From NCBI GenBank assembly GCA_037157565.1, contig JAZHRO010000036.1, positions 16,852,501-16,916,500 on the forward strand: a stretch of 64,000 nt of DNA. The letters run 5' to 3'. Position 1 is the stretch's first letter. Each line of letters starts with the position of its first letter. Origin of the DNA: Thalassia testudinum. Lineage: Eukaryota > Streptophyta > Magnoliopsida > Alismatales > Hydrocharitaceae. The position numbers were made by a program, and so were the translations under genes. Below, piece after piece: positions 11,236 to 22,537 of this stretch. The notes beneath the pieces were generated by a model that was not told where the DNA came from, made no database searches, and saw only the letters and a list, made by a program, of their open reading frames with translations.

Positions 11236-11589
11236 TCAGAACTTCTTTGAACAAAGGACGACGACTCTTATGGCATACTAGAAAGATAAAACTTCATGCA
11301 TGTAAGTGAGGTATACACACTCTCTGCATTGTTCATATAACATGATCATAAGTGTCGACGGGCAAGTATTTTGACACGATTATCCCCTTCCAAAACGAGT
11401 AACCCAAGGGTTAGAATACCTATTATTTGACCTCAAGTGCATCTAGATTTATGCAGGTGTGTGTAATACTAAGAGTTGATAATCAAATATTTAACATAAG
11501 TAATAAATGTGGACATAGGTAATTAATAATAAGCAACATGCAATTGATAAAATTAAACAAAATTAACATTTCTAACTTTTATAAAATAA

Positions 11590-12060
11590 ACTCAGAGCCA
11601 CAAATACTTAAGTAGTATACCCTGAACTTAACCTAAACTCTAAACTTAAAACCTTAAACAATAAATAAAAAAACCTAACCTTAAAACATTAAAAACCTAA
11701 AATAAAAATAAAAAATGTAAAATAAAAAATCCTAAATTGAAAACCCACAATTCAAAACCAAAAACATTGAACTCCTAAATCAAAATCCTCACTTCCTAAA
11801 CTTTAAACTTAAAACATTAGACCTAATTCCTATAACTATAAACTCTAAACTTAAATCTTTAAAACTCATTACTCTAAATTTAAAAATTTATGAGCCAATT
11901 TCCTAAACTCTAAAGTCAAAATGTTAAACACAATATCCTAAACTCTAAATCCAATAAATACCATATAACTTACGACTCTAATCTCAAAATCCTAAAATCA
12001 AATATCCCAACTCTAAACCCAAAAATCATAAATAAATTTCCTAACCTAAATACATAAGGG
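11590..12060. repeat. Degenerate telomere-like AAACCCT-type repeat
   Basis: A long AT-rich tract in which CCTAAACTCTAAACTTAAAA-like words recur many times, resembling the plant telomere repeat (CCCTAAA) after heavy decay. No gene is seen in 10800-12428 apart from this and the foldback. Confidence 0.6.
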
Positions 12061-12428
12061 ACACTCCACATTTAAATTAAACAATAGAAATAATGTAAAT
12101 ATGTGTGCACACCCCATAGTTCATATATGACAAATATACATGCAATTTACTTAATATCAAATTTAAATTTCGTCTAACTTAACTAGAAGAAAATTATTTT
12201 GACATGCAATTTCCTTCTAACTTAATTACATGCAAATTTTACAAAAATAAAAATATATATTCACTCTTATTCAACATATTGAAAACAATATAAATTTGAA
12301 AGTAAATAATTTCAAACAACTAAATTAACAACTAAATGAAAAAACTAAAGGGGAGAATATTGGGTTGGTGGGGGGGTTGGAGCGAGGGTCGAGGGGGTAG
12401 GCGGCACGGGGGGTCGAGGGGAGGTGGG

Positions 12429-15230
12429 TGTTACGACTCGATCCTAGATTTCTACTGGACTTGAGATCGGCTCGCCTCGACTAGTCCTAAGACCCAGTCA
12501 CCCAACGAGAAATAATCAAAAGTAGAAAATATTCCACAACCACACATGTAATGTAACTAAGTAGAAATAACCAAGAGATAATAAAGGAAACAGAATGAAA
12601 TGTCTTACAATATTACATGTCATCACAACTACAACAGTGGAAAGTAGAACATAAATATAACAAAAACAGTAATACATGATAGAGTACTCACTACTACAAT
12701 AGAAAGCTCGGAAACAAAAAGGTGACAACTGCTATGGCTGGGCTTGATTGGGCCCAGCTCCCTCTGCAGCCGGTAGTGTTGGCTGCTCAACTCCCTGACC
12801 TAAATAAGGTTATAAAATCCGTGGTCAGCTAGTGCTGAATAGAGTGGTGGTTAGGCCATTTACATGCAATTTACATAAGAACAAGCAACTAATTAAACCT
12901 TCATTTCCATTTAACTTAACTAAGTGGTTCTGATTAGTTTATTCTACTAGGATCAATACATTTCTTGATCTTTCTTGTCCCTTAAGGGAACAATCTTGAT
13001 TGCAGTCTTTCCCGTGATGTAGGATGTACATGTGGTGCTCTCGTAGCCAGGAGAGTCCCTCGTGGTAGTCCTACACCCAGTCAATAACCCTGAGGTCATG
13101 GTCGCGACGTAGCAGTGACTACGGCACGTGCGATAAGCGCACGGGTAGCTATCTCACACTGGCACGTGGCTAGTCATTTTTGCTAGTGGGTATGCCTAAA
13201 AGTACAACACGGAACAACATAGGGTCTTGCCCTCTCAGAATAAGGGTTTCGCCCCTCTACAGTCCGCATACCCTCATTTGACTATCCCGATTTTCCCAGT
13301 GGGCCTAACAAGAGTTGGTGTAGGGTGGCTAGTCCTAACCCCGGGCCTCGTGGGGCGGCTAGCTCCCTCCCTACACTAAGTAGCTCACCTCGGTACCACG
13401 TACGCGAGGCTCGAACAGGAGTCAGTGAAGAGTGACTAGTCCTAACCCTGGGTCTCAACCCAAGGGGTGACTAACTCCCCTCTACACTAAAGGGACAATT
13501 GATCTCCTTGGTACCGTGTATACAAGGACCAAATCACTTCTCATCTACATACGAGATTCTTACCATATATAGGAGTTCTCCTAGTTCCCCATAGGGTTCA
13601 TGCTCGTTTTCATTTCATTTTATTTTTCAACATGCATATCTTGTTGTTCACATTCCGATTTTCATTCATATAACAGGCAGCTCATGTTTTAATAACTGAA
13701 GAAGCATCACATCATGTATTTATACATTTGCTAGCAGTTAGGGTTTTAACATGCATCTTAATGTAAACAGTATAGCTTAAGCATTGTTCATTCGTCTCTG
13801 CCCTAGGATTCATTTCACATCCTAGGGTTCAATCAAGTTATTCTAAGCATGCATTTTACTTATTTAAATCTTAACATTAAAGTAAACCACTCTACTAGAA
13901 AACACGGGAGGAATGGGGGCTAGAACCGTAGATCCTATTGTCTCCACGAGCCCTGAACACGCTACAGGCTGGAGACTTATACCAGTGACTAAGTTACATC
14001 AGATAAGTTTAGAAATAGTATATAATTGATACTAACATGTAGAGAAACTTGAGCGGAAAACAATGGTACTTTGTTCGAGTAAATCTGACATCGTTTAGGC
14101 CCCGAACGGGCCAAAAATGTGTACACTGACTAAAATTAGATGTCGGGACTAGGCCTAGGCATCTTAAATGACGTCAGAAACTCACTGTGTGTTCCTGCGT
14201 TGCTGGTCGACATCTAGAACCCCTTTACAGTCGTCCCGAGTCTTTGCAGACGTCTGATAGCTCTATCAGACGGCTGTGAGACTTCCAAATGTCCTAAATC
14301 ACCTGAAAGAGTGTGCTTATGCGCCTTTCCAAGACTTGTACCTGCACATGCGTTTGTAAGTTTAAAATGATGACACGCAGCGCTAACGTACTTCACATAC
14401 GCCCATGCATGAGCATACAAGACTCATACCTCGGCACTCCACATAATTTCAGATGTCCGGCTTCAGCTCCAGACGTTCCGTTGCTGGTCTAGACATCTGG
14501 TAGATGCTCCAGACATCTGATATTGGAAAATTCTAGTACACAGAAACTTCCTTGCGAGGTTCTGCTTTTCGCGAGCTTCGCTCGCAATAGCGACTCTAGC
14601 AGCTGCAGGAGGTCGAGGACCCTCCTTCGGTGTCCTCCTCTCTCCCATGAGCCCCTTCTCGTGCTCCCACAGCTGCACTCTGATTGCGCCTCCTCCCTCT
14701 CACACCCCCAGACTCCTCGGAGGTCCTCGCATCTCGAGCTCCTTTGTAGCTGCAACCACAGCTCCCCCGCGCGTGGGCTCTCCTTCTCGAGCTCCTTTGG
14801 CTGCGCACGCTTGAGCTTCCCCGAGCTCTCTCCTCTCTCCCATGCCCTTGCTCTCCCTCTCTCCCTCGCTCTCCCTTCTTCGCGAGCTCCTCTCCTCTAT
14901 GCGTGGCTGCAAGTGGAGGTGGGAAGGCTATAGGTGGTGGTCGCCGGTTGCAAGGGAAGGAAGTGGAGGTGGTGGTGAGGGTGTGAAGGTGGAGACGGGT
15001 GTGGGGGGTTTTAAATAGATGTGGGGTTAAGGTTTTGGGGAGGAAGGAGAGGTGTGTGTGCGTGGGTGTGTGAGTGGGAAGAGAGAGGGGGGGAAAATTG
15101 TGTGATTCTCCCCCGAAGTTTCTTCTTTTCCCGTAAGCCCTACATGCCTAAACCCAAGGGGTTTAAAAAGTTGCTCATGCCCCTACCTTTCCGGAAAAAC
15201 TCTGACTTGTCCTTGGAAAGGGTCATTTCA
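12429..15230 (-). repeat. Antisense chromovirus LTR (C1 family), probably solo
   Basis: The left end reads TGTTACGACTCG, the complement of an LTR end like GTCATAATA at 47561-47569. The right end ..GGGTCATTTCA reads TGAAATGACCC on the minus strand, similar to TGTAAAGACCC at 44882. The length of 2.8 kb matches the 2.69-kb C1 LTR. Collinear landmarks include the TGGGCCC-rich block (12745), the repeated CTAACTCCC tracts (13280-13510), palindrome clusters (14208-14295, 14451-14518) and a TATTTAAA box (about 15009-15017). No internal domain adjoins either end, hence solo. No 5-bp target duplication is visible, so the exact ends are uncertain. Confidence 0.75.
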
Positions 15231-15659
15231 GCGAGAGTAGGCCGGAGATGGAGGGGGCAGGCGGTGGGGATTGTGGGGTTGGATGGCTGTGGGGGCAGGG
15301 GCGCAGGGCAGTGGGGGCGGAGGGGGTAGGCGACACAAGGGGCTGAGGGGAGGGGGGGTAGGAGTGAGCTAGGGGCAGGTGGTGTGGGGGATCTCGCGTA
15401 GGCGGAGGGGAGTCGGAAGGTCGCGGGGGTGAGGTTGCGGGGTAGCGAGGGAAGGGGAGCTCATTAGAGGGAAGGAGCGATTGCGGCTGGAGAAGATGAC
15501 TAGAATGCTCATTGGAGGGAAGGAGAGGTGACAGTGTGGGAGGGAGCTTGGGTTATGGGAGAGGACATCAGGGATCGTAGAGGGCTTGTGGGGAGGAGAG
15601 TAAAGGAGATGATTTCGGGGGAGGGGGAGGGGGTGCGGTATGTAAGCAATTATAGTAAA

Positions 15660-15960
15660 AATTAGCAACGGTTGATCAAATCAACTGTCGCCAATTAGAG
15701 ACGGTTGATCAAATCAACCATCGCAAATGGATACTTTATCGTGGCCCTACGTGAGAAGATATTTTCGCCCCTTCGTAAGGTGATACAAATTCGTGATGGT
15801 TAATCAATGAACCGTTGCACGTGCGTGAAATAAAAATTTTTCTCTCTTTTGAGATGATACCTCAATTTGTGATGGTTTGCAAAAAACTGTCGTGAATTGA
15901 GACGGTTGAAAAATAACCATTGCAAATTAAATGTCGACAATAATGGATATCCTTGTAGTG
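15660..15960 (-). repeat. CACTA subterminal repeats and terminal CACTACAAGG
   Basis: Imperfect palindromes of the type GACGGTTGATCAAATCAACC recur at about 15665, 15699, 15797 and 15898, and the segment closes with CCTTGTAGTG at 15951-15960, i.e. CACTACAAGG read inward. Subterminal repeats of this style are bound by CACTA transposases in known elements. The DNA just outside (15961-16000) still shows a related palindrome (GCGACAATTATTATAAT), so the end may have decayed or been joined to another copy. Confidence 0.7.
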
Positions 15961-16549
15961 GCACATTGGCGACAATTATTATAATAACTATCGCTAAATG
16001 TCCTAAACTCCCCCCCTCCCATGTGCAAACTACTGGGGGTTGATAAACGCCAGTTTATTGTTATTCTTATGTCCTAAAACAAACTAGCTCTTAGGATTTT
16101 AACTCCACAAACAAGTTTCTGGGCTGCATTTAGGCATCACTTAGGTTAGGCATGCATTGCATAATTTTTGTTGTTTTTGACAATATAGATCAATCCATAT
16201 TAGATATGGATGGATGCGAATATTCTAGAATTCGAAATCTAATGAGATATAGAAATAGAATGATGTATAGTGGGATAGAAAATCTCAAATGATGATCATT
16301 GTGAAAATCTCTAATGAATAGAAAATAGATTCTTGCTAATAGCTAATATATTTCCTATATTCATGAATAGCTAAACAACAAAATAGTTCACTAAGATACC
16401 TGTAGTTTATTGAGTTCCTATGTATTTGTGTTAGAGATGAAGAGATGGTCAAATCTCTAAGACCCTAGCATTCAAGAAGGCAACAGGTGAAGAGAAAGCG
16501 CAATTCAGCTGAACCCCAACTAAATCCAGCTCATCATGGCTGGATACTA

Positions 16550-16905
16550 GCTCACTTGGGTTAGGGTTAGCTCTCTTAAGCTCTATGCATCTCATCTTAG
16601 CTAGATGGTAGCTCAGGGTAGCTCAACTTAGCTCAACCTAGCTTAAGTCAGCTCAGATCCAGCTCAACTTAGTTGAGTCTAGCTCATCTTAGCTCCAATC
16701 AGTTCACTGGGAGCTGTACTAGCTCAATTAAGTAGACAGGAGTCCACCTCAGCTCAGGTCTAGCTACTTCTAGCTCCAGTCAACTCAAGTCAGCTAAAGA
16801 TGACCTCAACTAGATCTGGCTAGCTCAAGTCCAGCTAAAGTTGACCTCAACTAGCTCAGGCTAGCTCAAGTCCAGCTCCTGGAGACTCCACTTCACTCAA
16901 CCTAG
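16550..16905 (+). repeat. AGCTCAACTT-type 10-bp periodic repeat in the A3 LTR
   Basis: The words AGCTCAACTT, AGCTCAACCT, AGCTTAAGTC and AGCTCATCTT follow one another with a predominantly 10-bp period for about 200 bp. A 41-bp direct duplication follows (16791-16831 and 16832-16872, starting CAGCTAAAG). It lies about 800 bp upstream of the TATA box, in the presumed U3. 16900-17640 continues with less regular AGCT-rich and then ACC-rich sequence and holds no gene. Confidence 0.7.
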
Positions 16906-17652
16906 TTGAGCTAAGCTTTTTAACCTAAGCTAGCTACTCCAGCCAGCTAGGTTACCTCCGGGAAGATCAAAGCCAACTTACCTACAACTCATTTCAGCAG
17001 AAGCCAGCTTACGTTAGCTTACCTTAGCAGCTAGCAAAGAATTAGCAAGCTAAGTCAGCTAAGGTAGCTCCTTGCTATTTTCTTCTGCAGTTACCAGCAC
17101 CAGTGTAGCTCCAGACAACTCTTCCTCGGCTCCTCTTCCCTAAACCCTAGTTCCTCCTACCTCCTCCTTTACTCACCTACTAGCTAAGCTAGCTTAGCTA
17201 GCTCAGCCAAAATATCTATCCCTTGGCTGTCTACCACCACCCTAAAACTCTAACCTAACTCCACCTTAACTCTACTCCAAGTCCACCACCTAAACAAGCT
17301 ATCTATTCCACCCATAGTTGGCGCCACCAACCTTCACACCTCTTCACACCACCACCTTCAAGAGTCACCAAAAAAGTGGTGCCAACTACACCCATAACCA
17401 CCCATAAGTTGGTGCCAACTTTCCCTCCAAAAACCCCTTATCACCACCATACACCTAAGCCGCCAACCCTCCTAAACCCAACAAGAGTTTTTACCAACTC
17501 TACCTAACCCCACCATAACCACCACTCAACACAACCCTACACTCCATGCCAACCCCAATCCACCATTCATCCATCAACTTCCACATCCTAGTCATCCACA
17601 ACACCACTCTTCCCTTAACCCTAATCAACACCAACCTCCACCCCTTCCACTC

Positions 17653-17659
17653 TATATAA
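17653..17659 (+). promoter_or_regulatory. TATA box of the A3 LTR
   Basis: TATATAA in a C/A-rich context, followed by an AG-rich leader (AAGAGAAGAAGGAGAAG at about 17743), the usual arrangement of a plant LTR promoter. No transcript evidence is available. Confidence 0.55.
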
Positions 17660-18539
17660 AGACCATAACCACCACCATTACCTACACCTTTGGCTTCATT
17701 AATCTACCACAATTCCACCTTAATTCCACCTATCATCTCCACAGCCAAGAGAAGAAGGAGAAGAAGAAGATTAAAGGGACACTCAATTCCCTTTGTGCCT
17801 TCCCCTCTTCCCTTCTCTCTTGAGCCCACGCCAGCCAGAGGACCAACTAGGCAAGGAGGACGTCCATGAGGAGGTCTTTAGGGTGATGCACATTCACCCT
17901 TGGAGGAGGATTTTGGGTGGAATCCTTCCACCCTTGGAGGAGCAAGGGCACACCCATCTAGGGCTTACTAAGGAGGACACCTTGGAGGAGCCCTTTAAAG
18001 AAGGGATTAGGAGAAATCCTTTTCAAGCCAGGAGCAGTTGAGCTTGGAGCAAGGAGATTCCTCTTCACCAACTTCACCAAGAGGATTTGTGTTTTCATCT
18101 TTTGTATTTTTATTTTTATAGTAGAAGCATTCCTCAACTAGTCATTTTGTAAAACATTTTTTCCTTCATTAATCAAGTTGCCTTTCCATATCTCCTATTT
18201 CATTTTATTGCTTTTACCATAGTGCACTCACACCTTCTCTTTAATTAACCTAGGTCTTCACGCACCTAGGGTGAGCTTAGGGAGAGGAATTTTCTTGTCA
18301 CTTAGGTTTTAGCTATAACAATTCTAGTGTAGTCTTCCTTCGTATTCAATCGCCCTTTATTTCAAAACTCCAAAAAATTCTTATATTTAAAATTCACAAA
18401 AAGAAAGTTGATTTCCCAATATTAAGTGAGAGTCTTTAAATTGTATTTCTGCCTCTCTTGGGACGACCCGAATACTTTGCCAAGTACTCGATTTTATAAA
18501 TTTTAAAAGCAATCAAAAGTGCGCATTACAACGATACAA

Positions 18540-18665
18540 ACCTTAATTTCAAATTGCGCATTTCTTGCATCTGGGGTGGGCGGGAGTGCAAATGGGTGAC
18601 GGTTAACCTTTAACCGTCGTGAAAAGTTTTCAATTAGCAATGGTTTGCTCTTAACCATTGCTAAT
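18540..18665. repeat. CACTA-like palindromic fragment inserted in A3
   Basis: It contains GACGGTTAACCTTTAACCGTC, a near-perfect palindrome, and then AGCAATGGTTTGCTCTTAACC, matching the style of CACTA subterminal repeats at 15660-15960. It sits where the primer site and gag N-terminus of A3 should be; both are missing. Confidence 0.5.
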
Positions 18666-19260
18666 CCTAACCCCACTGAGAATATTTTCACCCTCCAGGA
18701 GCAATTTAAAACTCCCTCCAACCCCAATTGGAGTAATTACCTGACTCACTCCTGGCCCAATCAGGTGCCCTCTCAGAAACAAAACCAATTTGGAGGATAT
18801 GGGTAGAACCAGACTTTTTATCAACCTGGGCCATCCCAAGAAGACATCAATGCCCAGGTTATGAAAATCTTGCAGGGGATGCAAAATCAGATCTCAAAGG
18901 TAACCTATGTTGTTACAAATCTCCATAATAAGATTGGGGTTACTTCGACCTAGAGACCTACAGGACATTTGCCTTCCTAGCCCATACCCAACCCTATCAA
19001 TCAGAGGAACCACTACCAGAGTGGGCACTCATTAAAACCATACTAATCAGCCTTTAATCAACCTAGCATCACAGTACTCACCAAGTTTCCCGCAACATCA
19101 GGCCCCCCAACCCTCTCCTAGGAAGAACCAAACTGCTAATGTAGTTACTTTAAGGAATGGGAAAATAATCACAGATCCTGGGCCTTCACACCAAATTGAT
19201 GAAACCCACACTACCCTAGTGCAAGTCCACTCTCCTAACACCATCACTTAGGGTGAAAAA
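18666..19260 (+). pseudogene. A3 gag, C-terminal part (decayed)
   Basis: Translation gives NPNWSNYLTHSWPNQ, QNQFGGYG and EDINAQVMKILQGMQNQISK, then a proline-rich tail. This is the composition and order of the Athila gag region just before protease. Several stops interrupt it. The capsid part of gag is absent, replaced by the CACTA-like fragment. Confidence 0.7.
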
Positions 19261-19278
19261 TAAATTGATTATCACGAC

Positions 19279-20436
19279 ATGACCCCTATCCCTTTTCCCC
19301 AAGATCTCCACTCCACCAATAGAAGAAAAAAATTTGAGTCCACAAATGAGGAACTCATGGAATTGTTTGGGCAAGTTCAGATCAACATCCCGCTCCTAGA
19401 TGCAATCAAATATATCCTTGCCTATACTAAGTTTTTGAAGGATCTCTGTACTCCAAAAAGGCAGAATAAAAACCTAGGAAAGTGCATCTTTCGAAGATAG
19501 TAAGCTCTGTCATATAGAGCAAGCTGCCTCCTAAGATGAAAGACTCGGGCATGCCTTTGATTTCTGTGATTATTGATGATACTACATTTAACCGCCCCCT
19601 TCTCGATCTCGGTGCCTTAGTTAATATCATCCCCAAAATTATATTCGAGGAATTTAAGATCGGTGATTTCAAGCTTGTCGAGGTTACCTTACAATTAGCT
19701 GACCAATCTACAATCAATCCTCAAGGGATTGTCGAGGATGTCCTTGTCAAGGTTCAAAATTATGTCTTCCCTGTAGATTTTCTGGTCCTTGACATTGAGG
19801 TATCCGAATCTTTAATCAATGCCTTGTCATTCTTGGATGACCCTTTCTGGCCATTGCGAAAGGAAATATGAATTGCCATACAGGTAAAATGGATATTAGT
19901 TGCATGGGCCAAACAATTACTTTAGATATTTTTAAATCTTCTAGCAAATTCCATGATCACGATGACTTCTTCAAGGACTCAGATATCGAAACATCTAATT
20001 TCGTGGAGGAAACAATGCTGATAGATTCTCTTCTCGACCACAATTTTTTTGAGGATTCTGACTCTGAATCGGTAGTTGGTGACATCACAGACTTAAAGCC
20101 TTGTATTACTCTAAATCTCTTCCTGACTATTCACCAGGTCTGCCTACTCTAATTTCACCTCACTTGCCTACTCTAACTTCAATTCAACCTCCCACCCTAA
20201 CTTCACCCACCCTTCATCTTGCTAACTTTTCCCTCAATCCCTTTCCCCTAGAACTACCATATGATCCCCCTGAGCATGGCCTTTTGCCTGAATTGAAACC
20301 TTGGCCAGACTCAGGTATTTCTTCCATTTTTCACACCCATTTTAGTCACCCTAATTCCACCATTTTCTTTTTAGGGGAGCAAGAGGAATATTGCATTTTA
20401 CAAGACATTCATGTGTCTAACTATCTTCACGATTGA
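19279..20436 (+). pseudogene. A3 aspartic protease and C-terminal tail, no RT follows
   Basis: 19279-19500 holds the gag-protease linker (VQINIPLLDAIKYIL, KFLKDLCTPKR). 19536-19871 holds the retropepsin: LLDLGALVNIIP (the DLGAS of relatives is DLGAL here), LQLADQSTINPQG and VDFLVLDIEV. 19868-20152 and 20101-20436 are a charged then proline-rich tail ending HVSNYLHD. The reading frame changes between pieces. After the stop at about 20436 the post-coding motif appears at once, so RT, RNase H and integrase are absent. Inference: a gag-protease-only, non-autonomous element. Confidence 0.75.
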
Positions 20437-20491
20437 CCATCTTTTGTGCATCACTTCACACCTGACTAAATGGAATTAAAGACAACATTGG

Positions 20492-20645
20492 TTGGGAGGT
20501 AACCCGGCAACATTTTTCTTTTCGCTTTCATTTTCTTTTTCAGGTTCTGCAAAACTTTGCCTCTATCCTGACTTCCTCTCTCAGGTGATATCTTCTCCTA
20601 CTCTTTTCCTTTTGCAAAGGACTTGCAAACCTTAAGCATGGGGGG
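20492..20645 (+). other. Conserved post-coding signals of A3
   Basis: TTGGGAGGTAACCCGGCA at 20492-20509 and AGGACTTGCAAACC..AAGCATGGGGGGCT at 20618-20645 correspond to the two blocks seen after the coding regions of A1, A2 and NA. They show that A3's coding part ends here and was not simply cut. Confidence 0.65.
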
Positions 20646-21846
20646 CTACTTCAATTTTGTTGGGCATTTCATTATTTTTCAGAACCTAAAAACATTAAAA
20701 TATTTTGCATTCTCATCATCTGCATCTGCATATACAATCTATTTGCATAACTTCTAAAAAAAAGTTTTGAGAATTTTTAGTGAAAGAAAGGACCAATGGT
20801 TGAACTTTAATTCAAACTAGGTACACCTGGGGTTTAATCATTAACAAACTAAGGATGAAGCTGCAGATTCATTTTTAGACGTTTCAGGTCTAGAAACCTA
20901 GAGTAGATCAAGTATCCTGCAAAGAATTCCATCCTAACACTTGATGATTCAAGTAACCCAACTTTGTTTTGCTACTTGGATAGTACCGACTTAGCTCTTC
21001 ATCAAAAAATTTGCTTTTCTTTTGAAAACCTGGTGTCAAACATTTCACACACAAAGCCAACACTACTCAAGCCCAAAAACATCTAAATAATTAAAAAACT
21101 CTTGCAAAATCTTAGTAAAAGACCGAGACAGATGATTGGTTTGAGTTCCCACTGCCGAAAAGGAAAAATACTTCTTTTGAAGATGTGATGTCAATATGTT
21201 ATCGCCTCGACACTACTCTATATTTATATTTCATATCTTTAGATGGAACATTAAGGTGCATTTTGTAGCTTAGGTGTCTTAGACGATGCTCTACCCATAG
21301 CATCAGAGAAAGAGCTTGAGTTTGCTTGGAGCACCCCTTTACGCCACATTGTGTTTTGGGGTTGTGAGCTCCTGGTGTGCATCTTGGATGGTACTATCTC
21401 GAAGTGCCAGTGCCAAAGACCCCTCGAGGATTGGTAATGGGAATGATGATCCCAACACATCTGTAGTAGGACTAAGCTAAGGCTAAGCATAGGGGAAATA
21501 AATGAAAAAAAAAGTTTCAATAACACGACCTTATCACAATAATATTGGCATATCACAAAGCACTGACACCTAAATTTTCAACAACTTGCGAGTTACGAAT
21601 CGAGTTCATGAGCCAGGGAAATCCTAATAGCAAAAACAGTTTCAGGATATTTGAATTAAAGAGTTAAGTAGTGAATTCTCAAAGGATACAGTGGTCCTGA
21701 TTTGTCTAATCTTTGAATCTAAAGCTAAGTCCGAATGTTTTATCCTCAATAAACTTCGTACCTACCTTAACCAAAAATCAACCAAGGTCCTATCTTAAAC
21801 TTTTTCCTCAAAACACAAAAGATGGTTTCTTGAGAAATAATGTGGT
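20646..21846 (+). other. A3 3' noncoding region
   Basis: No gene is seen. It resembles the NA stretch 28516-29794. In particular 21381-21440 (TACTATCTCGAAGTGCCAGT then CCTCGAGGATTGGTAATGGG) matches the third tandem unit at 29311-29370. The expected A3 3' LTR is not found; the region is cut at 21846 by the A2 LTR. Confidence 0.6.
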
Positions 21847-22537
21847 TGTTTGCAAGGCGAAATTGAGTTTTAAAATAAAGTGTTGTAATACAGTTGAAAT
21901 CGCTTTGAAAACAAATAGATTTTATTACTCAAAGTTTACGTTCGAGGTCGAACACAGGGAGCAAATTAGGGTTTAGAAATCAAGACCACAACTTGAGAAA
22001 TTGAATATAATATGCAATAGAAACCAAAGTTGTAGTGCAAAAAGATAAATGTAAACATAAAATATCAATGTATGTGAATAAGCACAAAAATTGGACATCT
22101 GATTTGTGAATCAGACGTCTTAAACTATGGCTGTTACAGTGTTGTGCTTTTCTTCCTTCTCTTTTCTTCTATGTTCGGTTGCTTCCTTTCTTCTTCTTCT
22201 CTCTTTCTCTTCTTCTGATGCCTTGCCTTAGCCTTTCTCTGCCTTTAGATGCTTTTCCTTCTTTTTCTTTCTCTCTTTCTCTGGCGGCTCGTTCTTCTGC
22301 CTTCAGTCCTTAGCCTCTGACTTCAGCTTCTTCCTCTTCAACCTTGTCTTCTCCTTCCTTAGCTTCCTCTTCGGCCTTCACCTTCTTCTTCCTTGGCTTC
22401 AGCCCTCGACTTCTTCTTCTTCTCCTTTCCCTGCAAGAGCAAAACCTACCCCTACCCACGCTTGCTCTCTTTTCCCCTCTCTCTTAGGTTTGCTCTCCTA
22501 GAGCCACCAGCTCGGGTAATCGGATCGGGTACGCGCC
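21847..22537 (-). repeat. A2 3' LTR, distal part (split by NA)
   Basis: The minus strand ends ..CGCCTTGCAAACA at 21847, comparable to ..GTACGCGAAACA at the NA LTR end (25218). Inside it, the reverse complement contains GCTCCCTGTGTTCGACCTCG, AATAAAATC and an AGACGTCT pair (22093, 22113) collinear with NA 24981-25160. At 22537 it corresponds to NA LTR position about 24565, and the rest of this LTR resumes at 32471, so one LTR was split by the NA insertion. Confidence 0.85.

Larger units (their letters stand above)
6982..15960 (-). mobile_element. CACTA (En/Spm) DNA transposon, decayed, split by an LTR
   Basis: Transposase domains run from 10792 down to about 7630. A CACTACAAGG-type terminus lies at 15960 (minus strand reading inward), with palindromic subterminal repeats just inside it. 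The chromovirus LTR at 12429-15230 interrupts the 5' noncoding part; G-rich sequence on its two sides (12370-12428, 15231-15380) looks alike. I could not find the left terminus, and G-rich sequence at 7100-7300 may be near it. The left limit given is simply where the neighbouring LTR ends. Confidence 0.7.
16041..18525 (+). repeat. LTR of element A3 (Athila-type)
   Basis: It starts with TGATAAACGCC at 16041 and ends near GTGCGCA at 18525. TATATAA is at 17653-17659, followed by a pyrimidine-rich leader. The distal part contains CTTGGGACGACCCGAATAC (about 18457), a form commonly seen near the 3' end of Athila-like LTRs. Only one copy is seen, so the ends are inferred. The A/G-rich run ACTGGGGG just before 16041 resembles a polypurine tract, which would be odd for a 5' LTR. 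Confidence 0.6.

Noticed and set aside
12680..12700. CACTACTACAATAG resembling a CACTA terminus
   Set aside because: It aligns with ordinary C1 LTR sequence (about 47315-47330), so it is not a transposon end.
14523..14933. 136-codon Ser/Leu-rich open frame
   Set aside because: It lies across the GC-rich leader of an antisense LTR; composition reflects CTC/TCC repeats.
16600..16900. Regularly spaced AGCT words considered as a CRISPR-like array
   Set aside because: Units are about 10 bp and degenerate, with no unique spacers; plant LTR context.
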